From positions 1-44,798 of the forward strand of contig JAKLPV010000200.1 in NCBI GenBank assembly GCA_022013685.1: a stretch of DNA of 44,798 nucleotides. The letters are read 5' to 3'. Positions 1 to 7,543 of the stretch are shown here, piece after piece. The stretch's first letter is position 1. Every line of letters starts with the position of its first letter. This DNA comes from Anaerolineae bacterium. GTDB taxonomy: Bacteria; Chloroflexota; Anaerolineae; Anaerolineales; Villigracilaceae. Below the pieces are notes generated by a model. It was not told where the DNA came from, made no database searches, and saw only the letters and a list, made by a program, of their open reading frames with translations. The position numbers and the translations under genes are program-made.

Positions 1-268
1 ACTGCATGAGCGTGGTCTTGCCTGCGCCGTTGCGGCCGATAATGCCAAGCACTTCACCCTGTTGAACTGTGAAAGAAACATCGCGCAAAGCTATCAGTTC
101 TTCACCTTCGCGGTTGCCATGGTCGGCTTCGCCAATTTTGAGCAAGGGGTTGGGCTTGCCACGGAGCTTGGCCCACCACAGCTTCATGTCATTTGTAAAC
201 GTCCCCGAGCCGACCTGGCCCAGGCGATAAGTTTTAGAGAGATGTTCAACGAAAATAACTGTGTTCAT
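1..268 (-). CDS. ABC transporter ATPase, Wzt/TagH type (5' part only)
   Basis: The first 89 codons are present; the rest lies beyond the left edge. The reading starts at the ATG at 266-268 (MNTVIFVEHLSKTY) and reaches a Walker A motif, GRNGAGKTT, just before the edge. This layout, with an insertion between the first strand and Walker A, is typical of polysaccharide or teichoic-acid export ATPases rather than import ATPases. The natural partner is the ABC-2 permease at 3073-3951, transcribed in the same direction but separated from it by two acylation genes. It would energise export of a lipid-linked glycan across the inner membrane. No C-terminal glycan-recognition domain can be judged because the gene is truncated. 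Confidence in the family is high; the substrate is unknown. Confidence 0.85.
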   Translation of the reverse strand, partial: MNTVIFVEHLSKTYRLGQVGSGTFTNDMKLWWAKLRGKPNPLLKIGEADHGNREGEELIALRDVSFTVQQGEVLGIIGRNGAGKTTLMQ

Positions 269-369
269 AAAAGATTCCCAACTTATTGTGCTTTTTACAA
301 CTTTAGCCAGCAGATTAGGCTATAACATCAACTTCACCTGCACCAATTTTACCTAACAACTCGTATACA

Positions 370-1794
370 TTAGAACTGGAAATAAATAAACGGAGATGTA
401 TTCAATGGAGAATAGAAGAAAATAATCAATATCTCAAGAAATATAAATGCTGGCGCATAGCTTTTTTGGATCGGCAGTATGGGCCATTTCCACTCAAAGC
501 GGCGTGCAAACCAGCCGCCAACAACAACCAGAGGCACTGAAATCAGCCCCCAAACGAAATACCACTCAATGTTATATTGCATTTCAACAAACAATAATTT
601 TTTGAAAATTAAAATAGCGGTCTGCCAGTTAGGAGAACGGAACAAGACCCATGTGATTGTCAATAGAACAAATACAAAAAAAGAACGTAGATAAGACAAC
701 GGAGATGTCCAAGAATGCTGTGTTGGCTTGGAGTCAAATACCAACCGTTCTGTGGCAAGGTAAACACCGTGCAATCCGCCCCATAGCACAAAGTTCCAAT
801 TTGCTCCATGCCACAAACCTCCCAATAACATGGTTATTAGAGGTGGCAAAAATAGAGTAACCCATTCAGGAATACGTTCGCGGTGTTTAAGTAGATTACG
901 CCGAATTGGAAAAAAAATGTAATCTCTTAACCACGAAGATAATGTAATATGCCAGCGATTCCAAAATTCGGTAATAGATTGTGATGTATAAGGCAGGTTA
1001 AAGTTTAGTGGTAATTCGATCCCCAACATTTTTCCGATGCCGAATGCCATATCGGTATAGCCCCAGAAATCGTATAGGATTTGAACCGAATACGCCGCTA
1101 CGCCCAGCCAGATTGTTGTAGATGAGAATAAATTGGGGGATAAATATATCTGATCGACCATAATAGCAACATTATCCGCGATAACCATTTTCTTAAGCAT
1201 GCCGCGTAAAAAGTACTGCAAACCCTCGAAAACATTATTAAGATTAAGCTGAATGCCCCTTTCCAGTTGAGGCAAAAACTGTGCAGCGCGCATTATCGGA
1301 CCAGACACTAGACGCGGAAAAAAAGAGATAAATATGGCGTAATCCAACAGGGATTTGGCCGGTTGAGCCACTTTTCGATACACATCAACAACATAGCTGA
1401 GTGTTTCGAAAGTATAGAAGGAAATACCTATCGGAAGAATAATATCGAGAGTACCGATGCGCCATCCCAACATCTGAGTAAACAGATTTAAAGTATCAAT
1501 AAAGAAATTAAAATACTTGAAAAAACCAAGAAACCCCAAGTTGACAAGAATACTAATCCATAGCAACAAATCGCGTTTCTTTTTTGAAGTGGTTGTAGTC
1601 AAGCAACGAGTAATGTAATAATCCAAAACAGTGACGGTCGCTAATATACCCAGAAAGCGCCAATCCCACCAGGCATAGAAGATACAACTGGCACACAGCA
1701 AAATAAGTTTACGAGCGAATGGTAACTTAATGAAAGCAAGAAGCGTGAGAACAACCGTTATAAGAATTGCAAATTCAATCGAGACAAAGCTCAC
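370..1794 (-). CDS. MBOAT-family membrane O-acyltransferase (AlgI/DltB-like)
   Basis: A 474-residue polytopic membrane protein. The MBOAT signatures are clear: FWNRWHITLSSWLRDY around residues 277-292 and the catalytic-type WHGANW at 328-333 (His329). Length matches AlgI-like proteins, which take an acyl group across the membrane and pass it to a polysaccharide or to a periplasmic SGNH partner. It starts with GTG overlapping the stop of the upstream SGNH gene by four bases (GTGA), so the two are translationally coupled. With the flanking ABC exporter genes this points to O-acetylation of the exported glycan. Base composition is visibly more AT-rich than the exporter genes on both sides. The acceptor sugar cannot be told from sequence. 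Confidence 0.9.
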   Translation of the reverse strand: MSFVSIEFAILITVVLTLLAFIKLPFARKLILLCASCIFYAWWDWRFLGILATVTVLDYYITRCLTTTTSKKKRDLLLWISILVNLGFLGFFKYFNFFIDTLNLFTQMLGWRIGTLDIILPIGISFYTFETLSYVVDVYRKVAQPAKSLLDYAIFISFFPRLVSGPIMRAAQFLPQLERGIQLNLNNVFEGLQYFLRGMLKKMVIADNVAIMVDQIYLSPNLFSSTTIWLGVAAYSVQILYDFWGYTDMAFGIGKMLGIELPLNFNLPYTSQSITEFWNRWHITLSSWLRDYIFFPIRRNLLKHRERIPEWVTLFLPPLITMLLGGLWHGANWNFVLWGGLHGVYLATERLVFDSKPTQHSWTSPLSYLRSFFVFVLLTITWVLFRSPNWQTAILIFKKLLFVEMQYNIEWYFVWGLISVPLVVVGGWFARRFEWKWPILPIQKSYAPAFIFLEILIIFFYSPLNTSPFIYFQF

Positions 1795-3035
1795 GGCAAC
1801 ACCTGTTCAATGGCTTCCGCAAGTAGCTTACCTACTATTTTTTGACCATATGAATTCCAATGACCTTGACCAGGAACTGGACTGTTGAAAAACCCCTTGG
1901 GGAAATATCCTTCTAAGCTGATTTCTTGAAACTCTGGCAGAGGATCAACAATAGTTATCTGAGGATGGCGAGATAATATCAATTCGATCAAAAGTTTGTG
2001 AGCTGGATCATTTGTTATAACCTGATTCTCGGAAATCTGCGGGGCACCTGGATTTAATATCAAAATAAGCGGAACACCATTACAAACATCAAGAAGCCTT
2101 TGCAATTGCTGATCTATCAGCTCTGGATCGAAATCAGTTGGTGGTGAGGTCGCATCTGAAACAATGCCTTTCATTTTGTTCATTTTTTCCAACCGATCAG
2201 TTCCAATGAGCACTAATTGAGGAAAAATATTATTCTTTTCAACGGACAAAACTAAATCACTCGAAACATCATATTTATGTACCAATTCAATAGTTTTATC
2301 TTCTTGGACAATAAAATAGTTCAACTTATCCTGATGAAATGATTCTACAAAATCATCAAGAGCTAACTGAACTACGATCACTTGTGCGTGAAACAATGAT
2401 TGATAATTGGGTATCCAACTCACATAGTCCGCGATGGACAAGCTTGATCGCCCTAGGTTTCGAATGTCAATCGCACGACCCCTTCCGCGTAAAACTGTCT
2501 CTGCAACAGAAGTGTATTTAAGATCATCTGAAACTTGCCACCCTTCAGTAAAAGAATCCCCTAGAACAATAATGTTTTCCGCAACGCCCTGAAAGGGGGT
2601 ATGAATTTCTCCTAATTTACCATACCGCGTTACCGAATATCCTTCTTTTCCATAAAAGATAACCGAATTATCCGAGGGCAAACTACCAAACCAACTTGTC
2701 TCAACTATACTTACCGGGCCATTATATAAAGCGATCCTTAAACTGAATTCGATACTTATAAGAATTAAAAAGCACCAAATAAATGCACGGTTCAAATACC
2801 GCGCACCTGATTCAAAGATATCAACGCTGATAAAATTAGAGACTCTTGGCAAACTACTAGCAATTCCAGTCATCAACAGCAAGCCGCCAATCACCAAAGC
2901 TCCTATTCTACCAATACCCCAATTAACCCCATCATCAATACCAAGTGAAACTGCAAATAATGAAGTTCCACTCAAAAAAATACCAGCCAATAGTATTTCT
3001 ACCCGTAAGACAATGGACCAAACGTGATGTTTCAT
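1791..3035 (-). CDS. Membrane-anchored SGNH-fold acyltransferase/esterase (AlgJ/X-like role)
   Basis: 414 residues. Three hydrophobic segments fall in the first 105 residues (about 8-30, 43-60 and 84-103), followed by an extracytoplasmic domain. The GDS box is VLGDSFTEGWQV with Ser161 as the likely nucleophile. A late GQGHWNSYG block (His392, Asn394) supplies the likely catalytic His, as in block V of SGNH enzymes. Such proteins act with an MBOAT partner to acylate polysaccharides, and the MBOAT gene follows directly with a four-base overlap. The ATG at 3035 has only a weak upstream purine run. Like its partner, the gene is AT-rich compared with the genes around it. The SGNH fold is fairly sure; transferase versus esterase activity is not. 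Confidence 0.8.
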   Translation of the reverse strand: MKHHVWSIVLRVEILLAGIFLSGTSLFAVSLGIDDGVNWGIGRIGALVIGGLLLMTGIASSLPRVSNFISVDIFESGARYLNRAFIWCFLILISIEFSLRIALYNGPVSIVETSWFGSLPSDNSVIFYGKEGYSVTRYGKLGEIHTPFQGVAENIIVLGDSFTEGWQVSDDLKYTSVAETVLRGRGRAIDIRNLGRSSLSIADYVSWIPNYQSLFHAQVIVVQLALDDFVESFHQDKLNYFIVQEDKTIELVHKYDVSSDLVLSVEKNNIFPQLVLIGTDRLEKMNKMKGIVSDATSPPTDFDPELIDQQLQRLLDVCNGVPLILILNPGAPQISENQVITNDPAHKLLIELILSRHPQITIVDPLPEFQEISLEGYFPKGFFNSPVPGQGHWNSYGQKIVGKLLAEAIEQVLP

Positions 3036-3072
3036 ATACTCTTTGGCATAATAAAAAATAGCGCAGACTTTT

Positions 3073-3951
3073 TCACACCGTATCCATAAAGGTCTGCTCG
3101 ACGCGGTTGAAGATGACGGCCCCTACAAAGACGACCACGAGCATGAAGCCGAAACTATACAGCAAATGCCCGAGATCGACCGTGCCCGCTCCCAGGAAGG
3201 CATAGCGGAAGGCCTCCACGATCGGGGTCATCGGGTTGGCCTGGATGATCCACTGGAAGCGCTCGGGGATCGACGAGACCGGGTAGATGACCGGGGTGGC
3301 GTACATCAGCAGTTGCACCCCAAACTGCACCAGAAAGCGCAGGTCGCGATACTTGGTGGTCAGCGAAGAGATGATGATCCCGAAGCCCAGTCCCAGGCCG
3401 GCCATCATCGCCATCAACAGCGGCGAGAGCGCAATCCACAGCCAGTTGAGCACAATCGGCGTGCCGCTCAGGGCGAAAAAGGCCACGAAGGCCAGGAACA
3501 TGCCAAACTGGATCAGGAAAGTGACCAGGTTCGAGAGCAAAATCGAAACCGGCACCGCCATGCGCGGAAAATAGACCTTCCCAAACAGGTTGGCGTTTTG
3601 CACAAAAGTATTGGAGGTCTTGTTCAGGCACTCGGCAAAATAGCCCCAGACGACCGTCCCCGACATATAGAATAGGAACTGCGGCAGACCATCAGTCGGC
3701 AGGCTAGCGATCTGGCCGAAAATGACCGTAAAAGTCAGCGTGGTCAGCAGCGGCTGGATCAGATACCAGAGCGGCCCCAGGATGGTCTGCTTGTAAACCG
3801 AGACGAAATCGCGGCGCACGAAGAGCAGCACCAGGTCGCGGTACTTCCACAGTTCACCCAGGCGCAGGTCGAACAGTCCGCGCTGGGCCTGGATGATCAT
3901 GTCCCAGGATTCTTCAGATGTGGGTGAGATTTTTTCCATATTTGCCGTCAT
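3073..3951 (-). CDS. ABC-2 type polysaccharide export permease (Wzm-like)
   Basis: About 292 residues with six hydrophobic segments. The N-terminal region WKYRDLVLLFVRRDFVSVYKQ leads into GPLWYLIQPLL, the typical opening of O-antigen or teichoic-acid exporter permeases; a late PVIYPVS...WIIQANPMTPIVEAFR block is also characteristic. The protein forms the membrane channel that moves an undecaprenyl-linked glycan outward, powered by a Wzt ATPase (start at 268). I chose the ATG at 3951; a TTG at 3966 and an ATG at 3939 are also possible and none has a clear ribosome-binding site. The gene follows the NusG-like gene by about 100 bases, with a strong hairpin in the gap. Confidence 0.92.
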   Translation of the reverse strand: MTANMEKISPTSEESWDMIIQAQRGLFDLRLGELWKYRDLVLLFVRRDFVSVYKQTILGPLWYLIQPLLTTLTFTVIFGQIASLPTDGLPQFLFYMSGTVVWGYFAECLNKTSNTFVQNANLFGKVYFPRMAVPVSILLSNLVTFLIQFGMFLAFVAFFALSGTPIVLNWLWIALSPLLMAMMAGLGLGFGIIISSLTTKYRDLRFLVQFGVQLLMYATPVIYPVSSIPERFQWIIQANPMTPIVEAFRYAFLGAGTVDLGHLLYSFGFMLVVVFVGAVIFNRVEQTFMDTV

Positions 3952-3973
3952 GATTAATTTTTGCAAGCATCCG

Positions 3974-4007
3974 CCCCGCCGACATTCTCTTTCAATGTCA
4001 GCAGGGG
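3974..4007 (-). promoter_or_regulatory. Hairpin between the NusG-like gene and the permease
   Basis: An inverted repeat with arms at 3974-3986 and 3994-4007 and a 7-base loop. As minus-strand RNA it pairs 13 base pairs with one bulged U and one G-U pair. No U-tract follows on the minus strand, so it is unlikely to be an intrinsic terminator for the operon. Its place right after an RfaH/LoaP-like gene suggests a recruitment or pause site; this is inference. On the plus strand it is followed by a T-rich stretch and could stop antisense transcription. Confidence 0.5.
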
Positions 4008-4053
4008 ATTATTTTTATTTCGGCCTTGCGCCTGGCTGCCCTTGCCGGGGCCG

Positions 4054-4569
4054 CTAAACGCGCTGCTTTTTTTTCTGGATCAAACCGGTCGGCAACTCGA
4101 CCGGCATCTGGCGTCCGCGCAGCAGTTTGAGCAAGACGCGCACGCGCTCGTTGCCGGAAAGGCTGGTATCGAAGATGGCTTCATGGCCTTCGAACGGTCC
4201 GCCTTCGATGATCACCACATCTCCAGCCTTGAGACTCTGCAACTGTTCGCCGCCGGCGCGGCTGATCTCCTCCACCCGGCGGCGGATGGCGGCAATCAGG
4301 CCTTCAGGCACGCTGGCGGGGATTGCGTCAAAACAGACCAGCCCGGCCGAACCGGGCATCCAGTGCAGGACGGCGGCGCTGACCTGCTCCAGATCCAGCC
4401 GCACAAAGATGTAGCCGGGGAAGTACGGGCGCACCTTGCGCGCGCGCGGGTTGACCGTCCGCACCGGGATGCGCGGATGAAAGACTTCCAGGCGATGGGC
4501 CAACAATTGATCGCAGAAGAAATCTTCCTTATTGGGTTTGCTGCGCATTACGTACCAAACCATAGCCAT
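4054..4569 (-). CDS. NusG-family specialised antiterminator (RfaH/LoaP/UpxY-like)
   Basis: 171 residues from the ATG at 4569. The N-terminal NGN domain starts VWYVMRSKPNKEDFFCDQL and contains RPYFPGYIFVRLDL, the usual NusG signature. A C-terminal KOW-type segment follows (KAGDVVIIEGGPFEGHEAIF). Housekeeping NusG sits beside secE/rplK; this copy instead heads a polysaccharide export operon, as RfaH, LoaP and UpxY paralogs do. It would bind RNA polymerase and suppress pausing or Rho termination so that the long downstream operon is completed. ATG codons at 4605, 4584 and 4563 are alternatives; 4569 has AAGAG about seven bases upstream. It is divergent from the XRE regulator gene. Function as an operon-specific factor is inferred from context. 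Confidence 0.85.
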   Translation of the reverse strand: MAMVWYVMRSKPNKEDFFCDQLLAHRLEVFHPRIPVRTVNPRARKVRPYFPGYIFVRLDLEQVSAAVLHWMPGSAGLVCFDAIPASVPEGLIAAIRRRVEEISRAGGEQLQSLKAGDVVIIEGGPFEGHEAIFDTSLSGNERVRVLLKLLRGRQMPVELPTGLIQKKKQRV

Positions 4570-4815
4570 CGGTTTACTCTTCATCCAGCTAACAAGGCAC
4601 AACAAAACACGTTTCTTCGTGGTTCGAAGATTTTTTACCTAAAATGCTTTCGAAAAATTAGCTGCAACTTCTGCTAACCCACACTAAGCAGTTGTAACCG
4701 GCTTGAAACAGGCCATGCCTTTGGTTATCTTTTCAACAACCTTTGCATGTTACCAAACTTTTGCTAAATTCAAGGCTCAAAGTCAACTCATCTATACCAC
4801 CTAGCTACACTAAAA

Positions 4816-4824
4816 TGGTATAAT
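4816..4824 (+). promoter_or_regulatory. Extended -10 promoter (TGGTATAAT) for the XRE gene
   Basis: A perfect TATAAT at 4819-4824 is preceded by TGG, giving an extended -10 element. No good -35 hexamer is seen 17 bases upstream. Transcription would begin near 4831 and leave a leader of about 66 nt with a strong ribosome-binding site. The rest of the 4570-4896 gap holds no gene that I can support. Confidence 0.55.
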
Positions 4825-4896
4825 TGGGTGGTCAATACAGACCACTACACAAGCAAACCCTGTTGCAGTGCCCTTTTCGGGCCAGGGAGGAGATCT

Positions 4897-5811
4897 ATGA
4901 ACAGGAAAGAATTTGGTCATCTGCTGGCAACCTTGCGCAAAGAGCAGCGCAACGATTTCGACGAGGTCATGACCCAGTACGATCTGGCCGAGCTTTCGCG
5001 CATCCCGTTGGTCACCCTGCAAAAAATAGAGCAGGGCCGCCAGGCCAATATCAAGTCAGACATGCTGCTGAGCCTGGCCCAGACCCTGAAACTCTCCGCC
5101 CGCGGACGGGAAGCCTTTCTGTTGTGCGCCTCGGGACTCGAAGAAAGCGATATCGGCGCTTCGACCGTAACCCCCGACCAGGCTTTGTCGGAACTGCGCG
5201 ATGGGCTGGCCCAAATCCAGACGCCGGCCTTCATCACCGACTGTTTTGGCGATGTCCTGTTTGCCAACCCGAGCCTGCTGGTCATTTACAACGCCACCCC
5301 CGAAAAACTGCTCGCCCCGCATCTCCTGACCCAGTTCAACATCATCCGCATCCTGATGGCCCCGGAGTTCGAAGAACAGCGCCGCATGATGGGTGAAACA
5401 GCCCATGCTTTTCTCCGCCGCACGGTGCTGCTCTACAAAGCCATGAGCATCAAAAATCGCACCCACTGGTACTTCCAGGTCATCCTGCCGGAACTCAACC
5501 GTATGCCGATCTTCCGCGAACACTGGCAATCGCCGGTCTTCCACGACGAAGATGTCTTCATCAACTACAATACCATCCACCTGCGCCACCCCAAATTCGG
5601 TGAATTAAAGTTTTTGTCCGGCCCGCTGCAGGGCATTACGCCCCACGGCGACCTGAACCTGTACAGCTTCCAGCCGCTCGACGCCCACACCGTTATGGCC
5701 TGCGCCCAGATCACCCAGCAGGCCGGGACAACCCCGATCTCCCTGGCAACCTGGCCCAAGGTCAGAACAGATAAATTTGGCTACGCGACAATGGATACAA
5801 ACGGCAAATAG
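4897..5811 (+). CDS. XRE-family transcriptional regulator with C-terminal ligand-binding-type domain
   Basis: 304 residues from the ATG at 4897, chosen because GGGAGGAG lies 4-11 bases upstream; an in-frame ATG at 4828 would add 23 unlikely residues. Residues 1-75 form a helix-turn-helix (FGHLLATLRKEQ, then YDLAELSRIPLVTLQKIEQG). The remaining 220 residues resemble the PAS-like ligand-binding half of MmyB/MLTR-type regulators (TPAFITDCFGDVLFANPS, later a tryptophan- and histidine-rich stretch HLRHPKFGELKF). The ligand is unknown. It stands between two glycan gene groups and is divergent from the NusG-like gene, so it could control one or both. The DNA-binding half is confident; the MmyB-like assignment is moderate. 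Confidence 0.75.
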   Translation: MNRKEFGHLLATLRKEQRNDFDEVMTQYDLAELSRIPLVTLQKIEQGRQANIKSDMLLSLAQTLKLSARGREAFLLCASGLEESDIGASTVTPDQALSELRDGLAQIQTPAFITDCFGDVLFANPSLLVIYNATPEKLLAPHLLTQFNIIRILMAPEFEEQRRMMGETAHAFLRRTVLLYKAMSIKNRTHWYFQVILPELNRMPIFREHWQSPVFHDEDVFINYNTIHLRHPKFGELKFLSGPLQGITPHGDLNLYSFQPLDAHTVMACAQITQQAGTTPISLATWPKVRTDKFGYATMDTNGK

Positions 5812-5831
5812 ATCCGCCGCGAAGAATAAAA

Positions 5832-7001
5832 TTGACCCACCCAAGCGATCCTCCCATACCTGTTCAGCAGTTCATCACCGGCAATGCCAACAGCGCCGAG
5901 TTATCATCCACGGCCTGGGCAGGTTTGCTCGCCCAGGCACAAAGCCAGGGCCTTGCGCCGCTGCTGTATTGGAAGCTCTCCCAGGCCGGAACCATCTCCT
6001 CCATCCCCGATTTTGCGCGCGCTGCATTGCGCGAGGCCTATGCCGCCACCTGGAGTACGAACCAGAAGATACTGCAAGAGTTGGAAGTATTAGCGCGCCT
6101 GTTCGACGAAGCCGGAATCCCGGTCGTGGTGCTGAAAGGCGCTTGTTTCGCGCTGACCATCTATCCGGATATTGGCCTGCGACCGATGGGCGACCTCGAC
6201 ATCCTGGTTCCCCGGGCAAAGCTCGACCAGGCGGTTCAGATCGCCCGCGCATTGGGTTATGTGGACGCAGCGCCAGACGCCGCATCCGGCCTGAACGACC
6301 TGATCGGCCACCACGCCTGCCTGCGCAAACTGGGGTCGCCCGCCCATCTGCTCGAAATTCACGACAGCCTGGTCGCCGAAAAATCTTTTACTTTTGCCGT
6401 ACCCATGGATTGGTTCTGGCAGCAAACCCGGCCGCTGGAACATGCAAAATATCCCGGCCTGCGCATATTGAGCCCCACGGCCCAGCTATTATTCGCTGCA
6501 GCCCATGCCATGCTGCAACATGGTGGGCAAAACGCGCCCCTGCGCTGGTTTTATGACATTGATCAACTCATCCGTTTTTACGGGCAAGAGTTGGATTGGC
6601 AGGCCCTGATTGCGCAGGCCCGGCTTTTCGAATGGGGTTCCGCCTTGAGCGCCGCCCTCGCCCGCGCAGTAACCTGCTTCGATACACCCCTGCCAGACCC
6701 ACTGCGCGCATCCCTGTCGGAACTTTCTGACCGGCACACAGGGTTGGTCGAAAACAAACAGGCCAGGCCAGAAACCCACACCCTGATCGAACTGCAAAAA
6801 CTAAACACCCTTACAGGCTACGCCCGTTTGCGGCTGTTCATGGCCCTGCTCGCGCCCAGTCCGGCCTACATGCGCTGGCGCTATAAACTAAAAACCAATT
6901 GGACCCTGCCGGCCTGGTACCTGATCCGCTGGACAGGCATTCTGAAAGACGCCCTCCTGACCCTGGTTGCCATTCTCAAAAAACGGGCCAGGGATTCATG
7001 A
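5832..7001 (+). CDS. Nucleotidyltransferase-family protein (NTP_transf_5 type)
   Basis: 389 residues with a TTG start at 5832, 20 bases after the XRE gene; no ATG or GTG lies in frame nearby. The family motif is clear: VVVLKGACFAL, then YPDIGLRPMGDLDILVPR, where GD-D-D-L matches the metal-binding aspartates of nucleotidyltransferases. A later HLLEIHDSL and a C-terminal helical part are also typical. This family has no firmly established reaction and is often encoded with exopolysaccharide genes, as here. It is convergent with the phosphatase gene, with a gap of about 50 bases. Family confidence is high; biochemical function is unknown. Confidence 0.82.
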   Translation: MTHPSDPPIPVQQFITGNANSAELSSTAWAGLLAQAQSQGLAPLLYWKLSQAGTISSIPDFARAALREAYAATWSTNQKILQELEVLARLFDEAGIPVVVLKGACFALTIYPDIGLRPMGDLDILVPRAKLDQAVQIARALGYVDAAPDAASGLNDLIGHHACLRKLGSPAHLLEIHDSLVAEKSFTFAVPMDWFWQQTRPLEHAKYPGLRILSPTAQLLFAAAHAMLQHGGQNAPLRWFYDIDQLIRFYGQELDWQALIAQARLFEWGSALSAALARAVTCFDTPLPDPLRASLSELSDRHTGLVENKQARPETHTLIELQKLNTLTGYARLRLFMALLAPSPAYMRWRYKLKTNWTLPAWYLIRWTGILKDALLTLVAILKKRARDS

Positions 7002-7053
7002 TTTATCCATTTCTGTCCATAACAAAAATGGTTGGTTTGATTTCGCGCCAAAA

Positions 7054-7542
7054 TCAGGGGACGGCAACCGACTGCGACTTGAGCGCCTGGGCGCAAATCC
7101 GGTAGTAGCCGCGCTCGATCATGTCTTTTATCTGGCTGGCAATTTCATAAGCGGGGATATCAGGATGCGCCACCGGGTCGGGAATATCTTCAGAGCGGTC
7201 GTTCACCACTTCGGAGAGCAGCAAGATCCGCTTGCGAAAGATGGAAAACTCGGCCCGCAAAGCTTCCTTTTGGCCGGCTTCCATGACCAGGATCAAGTCC
7301 TGGATCGAAACCAGGCGGGCGCTGATCGGCACAGAGCGATGCTCCGCCAGCGAAAGGCCCAGGCGATAGGCCGCCTGGATGGCCGATGGCAGGGCCGGGT
7401 TGCCCGGCAGCGCCCACGTCCCCGCGCTGGAAACCAGCCAATTCGACTGCCAGCCCAGGGCTTCATATTTGCGCGCGAAACAGGCGGCCGCGATCGGCGA
7501 ACGAAACTGGTTGGCGGTACAGACAAACAGGACGGCTGGCAT
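7054..7542 (-). CDS. Low-molecular-weight protein tyrosine phosphatase (Wzb/Etp role)
   Basis: 162 residues. The P-loop CX5R(S) is at the N-terminus: Cys8-TANQF-Arg14-Ser15. The general acid is likely Asp122 in IPDPVAHPD. It lies one base downstream of the Wzc-like tyrosine kinase stop, so the two are cotranscribed and probably coupled. In capsule systems this pair cycles the phosphorylation of the kinase's C-terminal tyrosine cluster and so controls chain length and export. Length is slightly above the usual 145-155 residues. An arsenate reductase role, the other common activity of this fold, is unlikely given the neighbour. Confidence 0.93.
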   Translation of the reverse strand: MPAVLFVCTANQFRSPIAAACFARKYEALGWQSNWLVSSAGTWALPGNPALPSAIQAAYRLGLSLAEHRSVPISARLVSIQDLILVMEAGQKEALRAEFSIFRKRILLLSEVVNDRSEDIPDPVAHPDIPAYEIASQIKDMIERGYYRICAQALKSQSVAVP

Positions 7543-7543
7543 G

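Noticed and set aside
3166..3675. Long plus- and minus-strand frames over the permease gene
   Set aside because: They are GC-driven shadow frames, Arg/Asp/His-rich, with no family match; the permease frame is clearly real.
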